64,000 bases of DNA from Polaromonas vacuolata. GTDB taxonomy: Bacteria; Pseudomonadota; Gammaproteobacteria; Burkholderiales; Burkholderiaceae_C. A model generated the notes under the pieces. The model saw nothing but the letters and a program-made list of their open reading frames with translations. It was not told the origin of the DNA and made no database searches. Location of the stretch: contig NZ_CP051461.1 of NCBI RefSeq assembly GCF_012584515.1, forward strand, positions 1-64,000, written 5' to 3'. The number at the start of each line of letters is the position of its first letter. The first letter of the stretch is position 1. The position numbers and the translations under genes are program-made. Shown one piece after another: positions 20,716 to 31,326 of the stretch.

Positions 20716-21366
20716 TTAGCGCAGTGCGCTGGCAGAACGAAAAATTGCCAAGCCTTGCAGCGCTGCATCCTGTGGTGACTGCGCCAATGTCACAGCGCTA
20801 ACCACTGCTACACCCTGCACGCCGCAGGCCAGCACACCCGGCATGCGGTCTAGTGAAATTCCGCCTATCGCCACTACCGGATAGGGTGCGCCCAGTTTTG
20901 CCCACACCTGTAATTGTTCTAGTCCGACTGGTGCATAAGGCATGACTTTAAGCGTGGTGGGGTAGACCGGTCCTATGGCTAGATACGATGGCTGCACCGC
21001 ATGGGCGCGTGCCAGCTCTGCTGGCGTATGAGTACTCAGTCCCAGACGCAGGCCAGCATGACGCAAGGCGGTTATGTCGGCGCTGTCCAAGTCTTCTTGG
21101 CCCAGATGCACGCCATAGGCGCCAGCGTCCAGCGCCAATTGCCAATGGTCGTTGATAAAAACTTGCGCACCTGCAATAGAGCGGCCAGCGGCAACTGCTG
21201 CTTGCACTTGGCGCACTATCTCCTCGGGGCTGTGGTCGGTTTCCTTGATGCGCAGCTGCACGGTGCGCACACCCCAGCTAAGCAGACGCTGTACCCAGTC
21301 AGCAGTTGGCACGACTGGGTAAAAACCGAGGGGGCCGCTTAAAGGGGCAAAAGACGGGTTGTGCAT
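20716..21366 (-). CDS. thiE: Thiamine-phosphate synthase ThiE
   Basis: Couples the pyrimidine (HMP-PP) and thiazole phosphate to make thiamin phosphate. VQLRIKE near residues 37-43, AGAQVFINDHWQLALDAGAYGVHLG near 65-89, AIGPVYPTTLK near 139-149 and VVAIGGI near 174-180 follow the TIM-barrel ThiE pattern. The frame is open for another 74 codons upstream, but that part overlaps thiG; the ATG at 21366 gives a normal length of 216 residues. A start at 21390, overlapping thiG by a few codons, is the alternative. It is last in the thi operon. Confidence 0.9.
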   Translation of the reverse strand: MHNPSFAPLSGPLGFYPVVPTADWVQRLLSWGVRTVQLRIKETDHSPEEIVRQVQAAVAAGRSIAGAQVFINDHWQLALDAGAYGVHLGQEDLDSADITALRHAGLRLGLSTHTPAELARAHAVQPSYLAIGPVYPTTLKVMPYAPVGLEQLQVWAKLGAPYPVVAIGGISLDRMPGVLACGVQGVAVVSAVTLAQSPQDAALQGLAIFRSASALR

Positions 21367-21379
21367 AAGCTTTATTTTT

Positions 21380-22198
21380 TCAGGGTGCATGCCAAAACGG
21401 CATGCCGACAGTTGAGGTCGAGGCTTGCGCTGCTGCGCGCTCTGGCATGGGCGTCGATTCATAAGCCGCCCGGCCGCCGGCAACGCCATCGGCAAAAGCC
21501 CGCGCCATACGCACTGGATCACCGGCTTGGGCCACCGCAGTATTGAGTAGTACGGCATCAAAGCCCAATTCCATGACTTGGGCGGCATGTGACGGCCGTC
21601 CTAGTCCTGCGTCAACTACTAGCACTGCATCTGGCAGGCTTTTGCGCATGGTCTCTAGCGCATAGGGGTTAAGCGGGCCACGGCCTGTACCAATAGGTGC
21701 TGCCCAAGGCATGACCGCGGCGCAGCCAGCGTCGTGCAGGCGTTTGGCGATGACTAAGTCGTCGGTGGTGTAGGCAAACACGGCAAAGCCATCGCGCGCT
21801 AATTCTGTGGCTGCCGCTAGCGTGGCATGGGTGTCGGGCTGCAAGGTGTAGTCATCGCCAATGACTTCGAGCTTGATCCATTGGGTGCCAAATATCTCGC
21901 GTGCCATTTGCGCCAGTGTGATGGCTTCTTGCGCGCTATGGCAGCCCGCTGTGTTGGGCAAAATATGGCAACCTAGCGCCGAGATACGCTGCCAAAAACT
22001 GTTTCCGCCACCGCTCTCAGGTTGCAGCCGGCGCATGCCGACGGTCAGCACTTGGGTGCCACTGGCGGCGACGGCGTCACTCAGTGTTTGCGGCGACGGG
22101 TAATGTGAGGTGCCCAGAAAAAAGCGGCTTTTTAGTGTGACACCGGCGACTTGCCAAGGCTGGCCGTGGGCAATGCCAGTGTCTGTTGTTGCGTTCAT
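21380..22198 (-). CDS. thiG: Thiazole synthase ThiG
   Basis: Forms the thiazole phosphate from deoxyxylulose phosphate, dehydroglycine and the ThiS thiocarboxylate. The conserved Schiff-base lysine lies in [10 protein letters not shown] near residues 106-115, and [16 protein letters not shown] near 158-173 and [19 protein letters not shown] near 190-208 are family motifs. The 272 residues are near normal, with a short C-terminal extension. It lies six bases after thiS and is followed by thiE. Confidence 0.95.
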   Translation of the reverse strand: MNATTDTGIAHGQPWQVAGVTLKSRFFLGTSHYPSPQTLSDAVAASGTQVLTVGMRRLQPESGGGNSFWQRISALGCHILPNTAGCHSAQEAITLAQMAREIFGTQWIKLEVIGDDYTLQPDTHATLAAATELARDGFAVFAYTTDDLVIAKRLHDAGCAAVMPWAAPIGTGRGPLNPYALETMRKSLPDAVLVVDAGLGRPSHAAQVMELGFDAVLLNTAVAQAGDPVRMARAFADGVAGGRAAYESTPMPERAAAQASTSTVGMPFWHAP

Positions 22199-22204
22199 TT
22201 AGCG

Positions 22205-22438
22205 TTAGCCTCCAGCAATCGGTGTGATCACATCGACGCGGTCGTGTGCTTGTAGTGTCTGAGTCGGCCATTGCGGGCGCGGTACAAAACTGTTGTTCAC
22301 GGCGCAGGCAAACGCGCCTTGCAGCGCGTAGCCTTGTTCGATCAACAAGGCTTGAAGTGCGTTTGCGCGGGTGTGCAGCGGCTTGCCGTTCAGGGTGATT
22401 TCAAATCCCGTTTGGGTTTGTGGTGCGGTCATGGCCAT
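22205..22438 (-). CDS. thiS: Sulfur carrier protein ThiS
   Basis: Ubiquitin-like sulfur carrier of 77 residues that ends in the obligatory Gly-Gly tail (VDVITPIAGG), where the thiocarboxylate forms. The N-terminal FEITLNGKPLHTRANALQALL follows the ThiS fold. The first ten or so residues (MAMTAPQTQT) are extra compared with a typical 66-residue ThiS; the in-frame ATG two codons later is an alternative start. It lies between thiO and thiG on the same strand. Confidence 0.92.
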   Translation of the reverse strand: MAMTAPQTQTGFEITLNGKPLHTRANALQALLIEQGYALQGAFACAVNNSFVPRPQWPTQTLQAHDRVDVITPIAGG

Positions 22439-22456
22439 TAGTGAGTAGTCAGCAAT

Positions 22457-23518
22457 TTAGCAAGCTGCTAGTTTATGCGCCAGCTGATCGACCAGTGCTG
22501 GCGTGCAGAGATAGCCGTGGCGATACAGGCCATTGATGTGCCAGACGCCGTCTTGCTGCACCACGACTGGCAGGTGGTCGTCTAGCGCCGGGCGCAGCGC
22601 CGCATTCATGCGCAGTATGCGGGCCTCGCCAAAAGCTGGGTGCAGGCTATACAGCGCACTGGCTAATTCCAACATCGATCGCACGGTGACTGCGCCGGTG
22701 TCTTCAGACTCCAACTCGGTAGCGCCGACCACAAACACATTGTTTGGCCGTGGCGCTACATACAGCTGGTAGCGCGGGTGCATGAGACGCACCGGCCGCA
22801 GCAGTTCTACGCCCGTGCACTGCACGCGTAAAACCTCGCCGCGTACACCGCGCAGTTTTGGCAAGGCCGATTTAGCACCCACGCCGCGTGCGTCAACTGT
22901 GGCGTCAAAGGTATAGCTTTGACCCGCGCTGGTGATTTCATGCGCGCTAATGCTTTGCACCGGCTGGCCTTCATGCCAATTCAGACCTAGCCTTTCAAGT
23001 TCGGTGGCCAGTGTTGTCATCCAGCCCTCGTTGTCAAGCTGACCTTCGCCATCTAGAAACAAGCCGCCATTAAAGCGGCCGGCTAGCGCCGGTTCACGAT
23101 GGGCTAGTTGTGCTGCATTGAGCGTTTGGACTTGTGGTTTGCATTCTTCGGGCAGCTTGTGGCCTAACAGACGGGTAAAGTGTTCTAGTGATGCGCCGTC
23201 TTGTGCATGGGCCACGACCAAAGTGCCTTGGGCGCGAAAGTAAACCGGCGCTGCACCGCCTTCAGCTAACTCACCTATCCATTTGGGCCAGAGCTGCATA
23301 GAGCGCTGACCTAGTGCGAAGACTTCGTTATCGGACACCGCCAACTCGGCCATAGGCGCCAACATGGCCGCCGCTGTCATAGATGCGGTGTGCAGGTCAC
23401 CGCGCTGGCGTGCGTCAAACAGGCTGACCCGAAAGCCAGCCCGCAGCAAACGCCAGGCCAAGGTGCGACCCGCTAAGCCAGCACCAGCGATGCCAATATG
23501 CGCTTTGGCTGGTTTCAT
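22457..23518 (-). CDS. thiO: FAD-dependent glycine oxidase-like ThiO
   Basis: Oxidises glycine to dehydroglycine (iminoacetate) for thiazole formation in aerobic bacteria. The N-terminal FAD-binding GIAGAGLAGRTLAWRLL motif is near residues 8-24. The C-terminal region carries NGLYRHGYLCTPAL near 329-342, typical of ThiO. The 353 residues are normal. Its place between thiC and thiS, in an operon that has no thiH, supports thiO over a general amino-acid oxidase. Confidence 0.9.
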   Translation of the reverse strand: MKPAKAHIGIAGAGLAGRTLAWRLLRAGFRVSLFDARQRGDLHTASMTAAAMLAPMAELAVSDNEVFALGQRSMQLWPKWIGELAEGGAAPVYFRAQGTLVVAHAQDGASLEHFTRLLGHKLPEECKPQVQTLNAAQLAHREPALAGRFNGGLFLDGEGQLDNEGWMTTLATELERLGLNWHEGQPVQSISAHEITSAGQSYTFDATVDARGVGAKSALPKLRGVRGEVLRVQCTGVELLRPVRLMHPRYQLYVAPRPNNVFVVGATELESEDTGAVTVRSMLELASALYSLHPAFGEARILRMNAALRPALDDHLPVVVQQDGVWHINGLYRHGYLCTPALVDQLAHKLAAC

Positions 23519-23542
23519 GTTTGCGCCCTGGGTGCGGATAAA

Positions 23543-25682
<2,140 letters not shown>

Positions 25683-25781
25683 TGGAATCATTGTACGCAC
25701 AGTGCGCAAGAACAATTCGCTTAATGGTCATGCACGCAGGTCGTTGACGCGGCCAGAGCGTTTATGACTTTGCTAACTCGG

Positions 25782-27140
25782 CTATTGCCCGATTTCGTCC
25801 GTGTCATCCTTGGGCACAAACACCATGCCGGTTTTGGTATTGAAATCCATCAGTCCTGCATAGCGGCCCCAAGCAATCATGGTCTCAAAAACTTTTTCTG
25901 GACTGTCATAAGGTAAAGCGCTGGCGATGTCTTTGATCACGCGCTCGGCTTCGACTTCTTCGTGTTCATTGAGCAACGCAATGATGATGTGAAACAGCCG
26001 CAACTTAAAAACCTGCTCAGCAAAAATCGCCTGTTTGCCGGCCGCATCAGCGCCTACAAAGCGCTGGCCTAGCTCGGTAAAACGTACCTCGTCTTTTGGC
26101 GTATCTATGAACTCTAAGATTTCTGCGGCTTTGACCAGTGAGATGGTTTCGCCAAACTCTTTGCCAATCTCGTCCGAGATGTCGTAGATGTTGGAGAGCT
26201 CTGGCGAGTCGTGCAATATGCTCAATAAGCCCAAAATCTGACCGACGGGAACCAGCGGGATTGACTCCATGCGCTTTCTGCCGCGCGAGATCGGCTGGCC
26301 GGCTTGCGGCACGTCCAGCAGGTCGGCGGGATGATCCGGCAGCGTGGTGGTGGTAATGCATTCGTGGATGATGCTGACCAACCTTTGAAACTCTGTGCTA
26401 CGGGTGTCACGCGGATAGGGCAGCGGGTTATCCAACACCAAGCCAAGCCGGCCCGGACGCGGAAACAGCACGACGATACGAGTCGCCATCTCAACCGCTT
26501 CTTCGATGTTGTGGGTGACCATGAAGATAGAACTCAAACCCGTGCCCGGCGTGCGCCACAGGCTGATTAATTCTTGGCGTAAATTTTCTGCCGTCAGCAC
26601 ATCTAGCGCGCTAAAGGCTTCGTCCAGACACAGCAGGCGCGGCTGGGACACCAACGCTCTGGCAATGCCGACGCGCTGGCGCATGCCGCCCGAGAGCTCG
26701 CGGGGATAGGCCGCATGGTAGTTACCCAGCCCAATCAGCTCAATCGCCCGGTCTACAGCGGCATCGCGATCGGCCCGGCTGAGTTGGCGCGACATCAGAC
26801 CGACGGCCACGTTTTGCTCTACCGTTAGCCAGGGGTAAAGCGCAAAGGTTTGAAACACCACCGAGGCTTGGGTGTTCACGCCGTGCAGCGGTTGACCTTC
26901 CATCAGTGCGCGGCCAGAACTCGGCTCAATCAGGCCGGTGAGGCAACGCAAAATAGTCGATTTGCCTGAGCCGGATTGGCCTAGCAGCGCCAGCAACTCA
27001 CCCTCGTGTACAGCGACGTCTATGTCTTGCAGTACTTTAAGTTCATGTCCACCGGCGGTGATGAAGGATTTGTTGACAGCGCACAGCTCGGCAATAGGCG
27101 GCTTGACGCTGCCGTGGGTGTCTAGGTTGAGAGTGTTCAT
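25782..27140 (-). CDS. NitT/TauT-type ABC transporter ATP-binding protein with C-terminal AAA-associated domain
   Basis: A 452-residue nucleotide-binding subunit. Walker A is GQSGSGKST near residues 54-62, the signature LSGGMRQRVGIARAL near 149-163 and Walker B LLCLDEAF near 169-176. About 180 extra residues follow the ATPase and match the AAA-associated C-terminal domain found on some nitrate/sulfonate/bicarbonate-type ATPases; the domain name is from memory and not searched. It is paired with a double permease 44 bp upstream. No periplasmic binding protein lies next to the pair, so the substrate is unknown. Confidence 0.88.
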   Translation of the reverse strand: MNTLNLDTHGSVKPPIAELCAVNKSFITAGGHELKVLQDIDVAVHEGELLALLGQSGSGKSTILRCLTGLIEPSSGRALMEGQPLHGVNTQASVVFQTFALYPWLTVEQNVAVGLMSRQLSRADRDAAVDRAIELIGLGNYHAAYPRELSGGMRQRVGIARALVSQPRLLCLDEAFSALDVLTAENLRQELISLWRTPGTGLSSIFMVTHNIEEAVEMATRIVVLFPRPGRLGLVLDNPLPYPRDTRSTEFQRLVSIIHECITTTTLPDHPADLLDVPQAGQPISRGRKRMESIPLVPVGQILGLLSILHDSPELSNIYDISDEIGKEFGETISLVKAAEILEFIDTPKDEVRFTELGQRFVGADAAGKQAIFAEQVFKLRLFHIIIALLNEHEEVEAERVIKDIASALPYDSPEKVFETMIAWGRYAGLMDFNTKTGMVFVPKDDTDEIGQ

Positions 27141-27184
27141 GGACGGTGTGCTTTGGCAGTGAGCGCAGGTGTTACTTTAAAAAA

Positions 27185-28927
27185 TCAATCCAAACGAAAG
27201 CGCCGCTCGGCAAACGCGTACAGACGGCGCCAGACCAGTTTGTTGAGCAGTACAACATAGAGCGACATCACGCCAATGCTGGCAATAATCATGGGCGTGT
27301 CGCCGCTCTTGGTGGCTTCGGCGATGAAGGCGCCCAAACCATCGGCTTTAAGTGTGGTCGTGCCCCAAGTGGCAATTTCGGCGACTATGCTGGCGTTCCA
27401 AGCGCCGCCCGCGGCGGTGCAAGCACCGGTTACCCAGAATGGGAAAATCGCTGGCAGTATCAGCGTGCGCCAGAGCTTCCATTTGCGCAGGCCGTAAATG
27501 CTGGCGACTTCCTTGAGTTCATTCGGGATGGCCATGGCACCGGCAATCACGTTAAACAAGATATACCACTGCGTGCCCATGGCGATGAGAAAAATACTGC
27601 CCCAGTTAATCGGTGTGCCAGTCGCTACAAACAAGCCGACTATGAGCGGGAAAGTCATATTCACCGGAAACGATGCGCCAATTTGCGCCAACGGTTGGGC
27701 AATGCGTGCCGCTTTGGGGTGAAAGCCTATCCAGACACCAATCGGCGTCCAGATCAAGGTAGCCAAAATCGTCATGGCCAGCACGCGTAAAAAGGTCAAA
27801 AACCCTAACCAAGCGATGTGAGCAAACTGACCTAAAGTGAGTGCGCCGTGCAGCGCCGCCAATGCGGCGAGACAGGCCATGACTACCTCGTAAATCGCCC
27901 ATGTGGCCAGCAGCAGGCCTAGCGCGCGCAGCAGCCAGTTGGGACGGTTTCGCCGCAGCGCTTTTGGCCGCTGTTTAGTCCTGGCTTGTAATGCGCCCAG
28001 CATGTCGCCCAGTGGCTGCCAGACGCGTTGTTGTAGCCAGTCAAAAAGGTAGGCACCGCGCAGCAGTTTGTAGACCCATGAGGTCGGAGCTTGGCCGGAG
28101 TCGGTGAGCTCCATTTTGAATTTGTCGGCCCAAGCGATTAGCGGGCGCCAGACCAGTTGGTCGCTCACCAGTATCAAACTGAGCATGGCGATGACGGCCA
28201 GCAACGCCGCATGGTTGTCGCCGCGCTCAATCGCGCCGGCCATGTACGAGCCCAGTCCCGGTAGCTTGAGGTCTTTGTTCATCACGCTAATGGCTTCGCT
28301 TTGCGCCACAAAAAACCAACCGCCGCCAAATGACATCATGGAGTTCCAGATCAAGCTATGTGCCGAGGCGGGCAGCTCCAACGAGCGAAAGCGTTGCCAG
28401 CGAGTCAGGCCATAGGTGGATGCTGCCTCTTGCATGTCGGTGGGAATGGTGATCATGGAATGGTAAAAACCAAACGCCATATTCCAGACTTGACCGGTGA
28501 AAATAGCAAAAATAGCGGCGCATTCAACGCCCAGTAAACTACCCGGAAACAGCGCCATAAAACCGGCTACCGTGGCAGATAAAAATCCCAGTACCGGCAC
28601 CGACTGCAGCACGTCGAGCGCTGGCAAAATCATGCTGCGCGCGAGTTTGTTTTTTGCCGCCAGATAACCCAGTGAGACGGCGAAAAATAGTGAAAAAGCA
28701 AATGCAATCCACATGCGCATCAGTGTGCGACCGGCGTAATAGGGGATTTGCGAAGTCGACATGTCGAGCTCTGGCAAACCCGCGCCATCAAACGCCACCA
28801 GCATGCCGCGGCCAAAATGTAGCGCGCTCCAAAACAAGCCAAAAAGTGTGATCAGCACCATGGCGTCTCGCCAGCTAAAGCCGGTCAGGTGCTTATCTGC
28901 AACCAGTTGTGGGGCATATCGTTTCAT
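27185..28927 (-). CDS. Fused two-domain ABC transporter permease (NitT/TauT type)
   Basis: A 580-residue inner-membrane protein in which two BPD_transp_1 permease domains are fused: roughly residues 60-270 and 370-575, each with several hydrophobic segments. The halves carry EAA-like loops (EAASTYGLTRWQRFRSLELP in the first, KEVASIYGLRKWKLWRTLILP in the second), where the ATPase docks. A single polypeptide thus supplies both halves of the pore. It precedes the ATPase gene in one operon. Confidence 0.9.
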   Translation of the reverse strand: MKRYAPQLVADKHLTGFSWRDAMVLITLFGLFWSALHFGRGMLVAFDGAGLPELDMSTSQIPYYAGRTLMRMWIAFAFSLFFAVSLGYLAAKNKLARSMILPALDVLQSVPVLGFLSATVAGFMALFPGSLLGVECAAIFAIFTGQVWNMAFGFYHSMITIPTDMQEAASTYGLTRWQRFRSLELPASAHSLIWNSMMSFGGGWFFVAQSEAISVMNKDLKLPGLGSYMAGAIERGDNHAALLAVIAMLSLILVSDQLVWRPLIAWADKFKMELTDSGQAPTSWVYKLLRGAYLFDWLQQRVWQPLGDMLGALQARTKQRPKALRRNRPNWLLRALGLLLATWAIYEVVMACLAALAALHGALTLGQFAHIAWLGFLTFLRVLAMTILATLIWTPIGVWIGFHPKAARIAQPLAQIGASFPVNMTFPLIVGLFVATGTPINWGSIFLIAMGTQWYILFNVIAGAMAIPNELKEVASIYGLRKWKLWRTLILPAIFPFWVTGACTAAGGAWNASIVAEIATWGTTTLKADGLGAFIAEATKSGDTPMIIASIGVMSLYVVLLNKLVWRRLYAFAERRFRLD

Positions 28928-29218
28928 GCGGTGCAGGTGGTGAGAGGTGAGTAAATCAGGCCCAGCAAAGTAGTTGCGATGCAGCCTGTCGTTGCCATGC
29001 GGAGTGGGTGCAGCTGGGCAGAATAAGCCGCGATTGTGACGCAGGCGTGACCGTTTTGCGGGCTTTAAATCTGGGAATTACAAAATAATTATTTCTCTGG
29101 CTTTTGCCTTTCTTTTACCTTTCTTTTTAGGTACTTATTGCGCCGGACGTGTCGCTGGTTGGCTGTAGCGCAGGTCGGTGATGGAAAATAGTCGTTACTC
29201 AAGAAATTCAGGAAACTC
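28928..29218. other. Divergent intergenic region between ABC permease and ilvA
   Basis: This 291-bp stretch lies between the minus-strand permease gene and plus-strand ilvA and must contain both promoters. No RNA gene, riboswitch or conserved repeat was recognised in it. Confidence 0.5.
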
Positions 29219-30421
29219 ATGCTCAGTCTTATCGACATTGAACAAGCCGCCCAGCGCTTGCACGGCCACCTGTTGAACACACCTTGTGTGGAGTCACGCA
29301 CGCTCTCACAAGTGACTGGCGCGCAGATTTTTCTAAAGTTTGAAAACTTGCAATACACCGCCTCTTTTAAAGAGCGCGGCGCTTGCAACAAACTGGCTCA
29401 ACTCACTGCGGCCGAGCGCGCGCGCGGTGTGATTGCCATGAGTGCCGGCAACCATGCCCAAGGCGTGGCCTATCACGCAGAGCGCCTCGGTGTGCGCGCC
29501 GTGATTGTGATGCCGCGCTTCACGCCCGGCGTGAAAGTCGAGCGCACCCGCGGCTTCGGTGCCGAGATCGTGCTGTTTGGCGACAGCCTTGACGAGTCGC
29601 GTTCGCATGCGTTGGAGCTCGCTGATCAACAAGGTTTACTTTTTGTCCACCCCTATGACGACGGAGCCATAGTTGCCGGTCAAGGAACCGTGGGCTTAGA
29701 GATGATGCAGGCCTTGCCCGAGTTAGATACGTTGGTCATTGCGGTGGGCGGTGGTGGACTGATTGCTGGCATAGCAACAGCGGCCAAGGCTATGAAACCG
29801 GAGATAGAAATCATAGGTGTGCAGACTTCGCGTTTTCCTGCCATGGTCAACGCCATCAAGGGCACGAATCACCCGCAGGGCAGTAGCACCATCGCTGACG
29901 GTATTGCGGTTGCTCGGCCCGGCGTGATTACCCAAGCCATCATTGCGCGGCTGGTTGACGACATGCTGCTGGTTGACGAGGGCGACATCGAGCAAGCCAT
30001 GGTCATGCTGCTAGAAATCGAAAAAACCTTGGTTGAAGGCGCCGGCGCTGCGGGGCTGGCGGCGCTGCTGAAATACCCTGAACGCTTTGCCGGTAAGAAG
30101 GTTGGTTTGGTGCTGTGCGGCGGCAATATCGATCCGCTGCTGTTAGCCGCCATCATTGAGCGCGGCATGGTGCGTGCCGGCCGACTGGCGCGCATCATCG
30201 TCAGCGTGCGTGATGTGCCGGGCTCGTTGGCCAAAGTGACTGCTACGGTGGCCGACGCCGGTGCGAATATTGATGAGGTGCATCATCAACGCGCTTTTAC
30301 TATGCTATCGGCCCAGAACGTAGAAATTGAGCTGGTGATTCAAACCCGTGGTCGGCCGCATATTGCGCTGGTGCTTCAAGCACTAAACAACGCTGGCTTT
30401 GAGGCTGTTGAGCAGCATTGA
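29219..30421 (+). CDS. ilvA: Threonine ammonia-lyase with C-terminal ACT domain
   Basis: PLP enzyme that deaminates threonine to 2-oxobutanoate, feeding isoleucine synthesis. The PLP-binding lysine lies in ASFKERGACNKL near residues 48-59, the phosphate-binding loop is VGGGGLIAG near 176-184, and an ACT-like regulatory domain occupies about 325-400 (IVSVRDVPGSLAKVTATVADAGANI). The 400-residue length with one ACT domain matches the shorter threonine dehydratase class, as opposed to the 500-residue biosynthetic IlvA; the symbol is therefore tentative. A small membrane-protein gene follows. Confidence 0.88.
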   Translation: MLSLIDIEQAAQRLHGHLLNTPCVESRTLSQVTGAQIFLKFENLQYTASFKERGACNKLAQLTAAERARGVIAMSAGNHAQGVAYHAERLGVRAVIVMPRFTPGVKVERTRGFGAEIVLFGDSLDESRSHALELADQQGLLFVHPYDDGAIVAGQGTVGLEMMQALPELDTLVIAVGGGGLIAGIATAAKAMKPEIEIIGVQTSRFPAMVNAIKGTNHPQGSSTIADGIAVARPGVITQAIIARLVDDMLLVDEGDIEQAMVMLLEIEKTLVEGAGAAGLAALLKYPERFAGKKVGLVLCGGNIDPLLLAAIIERGMVRAGRLARIIVSVRDVPGSLAKVTATVADAGANIDEVHHQRAFTMLSAQNVEIELVIQTRGRPHIALVLQALNNAGFEAVEQH

Positions 30422-30514
30422 TTTGATTGTTACGGCCCTCACTGTGGTCTAAGACGGGTTGTTGGATTTGCAACGGTAAAATGAATCAAGTTTTTCTACT
30501 TTTTAGGAGTCTGC

Positions 30515-30688
30515 ATGTCCAAGCCCGTTGATCACGCCACTACAGCTATCCACGCCAGTCCTGCAACTGAGTCAGCTCATGCGCCGGACGTAGTCGAATC
30601 GATCGCGCATTCCGCGCCGGTGATTCTGCCGATTGTGGGCGCTGTGCTGATGTTTTTGCTGGCTTTTATTGCTGTTTCAATGGCTTGA
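30515..30688 (+). CDS. Small single-pass membrane protein (57 residues)
   Basis: A short frame beginning MSKPVDHATTAIHASP. The N-terminal half is polar and Ala/His-rich, and the C-terminal half is one strongly hydrophobic helix of about 20 residues ending FIAVSMA. A strong AGGAGT ribosome-binding site at 30505-30510 is well placed for the ATG. No family is recognised. It follows ilvA by 93 bp on the same strand and may have its own promoter. The good ribosome-binding site and coherent topology make it a likely real gene. Confidence 0.6.
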   Translation: MSKPVDHATTAIHASPATESAHAPDVVESIAHSAPVILPIVGAVLMFLLAFIAVSMA

Positions 30689-30771
30689 TACGCTGCGATT
30701 GAGCGTCAGTAGTGACGTTCAATCGCGAATCCTGAGTAATTCAGGCAACTGCTCAACTTGCAATCGCTAGA

Positions 30772-30805
30772 CTTTACGCAGTAGCTTTACGCAGTAGCTT
30801 TACGC
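30772..30805. repeat. 13-bp tandem repeat, about 2.6 copies
   Basis: The unit CTTTACGCAGTAG occurs at 30772-30784 and 30785-30797, and partially at 30798-30805. It is non-coding and lies just upstream of a terminator hairpin. Confidence 0.85.
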
Positions 30806-30830
30806 GCCAGCAGGTCGGAGTGCCTCAGAC

Positions 30831-30863
30831 GTAAAAAAGCCGGCATATCTGCCGGCTTTTTGC
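30831..30863. terminator. Bidirectional-type terminator hairpin
   Basis: AAAAAAGCCGGCA, a four-base loop and TGCCGGCTTTTTGC form a near-perfect stem with A and T runs at the outer ends. It could terminate both the plus-strand ilvA/small-gene transcript and the minus-strand decayed TRAP transcript. Confidence 0.85.
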
Positions 30864-30976
30864 ATTGACTTGTTAATAAAGTAAAAAAACTACAACGCAA
30901 GTTTGGCGCTAGCTATTCCTAGTTGCCGCTATTTCATCACTGCTATTCGCCGCGACTCTGCGCTCTAACCAAGGTT

Positions 30977-31105
30977 TCAGACGCCGACAACGCTTGGCAA
31001 ACACAGAGACAGCGCCGGCACATAAGTCACCAGTGCTGAAACGATTAAGAGTAAGCCAAAAATGGCATCAGAGCTTGTGTTGCGGTTTCAATCGGCAACT
31101 TAGTT
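30977..31105 (-). pseudogene. Remnant of a TRAP transporter large permease (DctM) C-terminus
   Basis: On the minus strand a short frame ends LLLIVSALVTYVPALSLCLP before a stop at 30977. This pattern closely resembles the last helix and tail of TRAP-type DctM permeases. An adjacent frame just upstream reads TQALMPFLA, which would continue the same protein after a one-base shift. No start codon or upstream body exists, since the PEP carboxykinase leader follows. It is best read as the 3' scar of a lost transporter operon. The homology is from memory of the family. Confidence 0.55.
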
Positions 31106-31326
31106 TCAGCATAACCCCATGCTTATTTTGCATAATGATTGGGTGTAACCGCTATGTAACTCCCTAGTAATCTTCATAAAATAGTCCACTCATTCGCATG
31201 TGAAACTAGTTGCGTAAACGGCTAGCAAGCACCCCGTAAGCATCATTTCGACAGCCTTTATTTTTGTCCCATCCAAAGTCTGCAGGCCCTTGTCGAAATC
31301 GTGTTTTTTAACTTTGGAGTAATGCA

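Larger units (their letters stand above)
30689..31326. other. Intergenic region with repeats, terminator and transporter remnant
   Basis: This 638-bp stretch contains no intact gene. It holds a 13-bp tandem repeat (30772-30805), a terminator hairpin (30835-30863) and a degraded minus-strand TRAP-permease tail (30977-31105). About 220 bp of apparent promoter and leader then precede the PEP carboxykinase gene. Confidence 0.6.

Noticed and set aside
20716..21588. ThiE extended N-terminally to 290 residues
   Set aside because: The first 74 codons overlap the well-conserved end of thiG and show no family similarity; the family start is at 21366.
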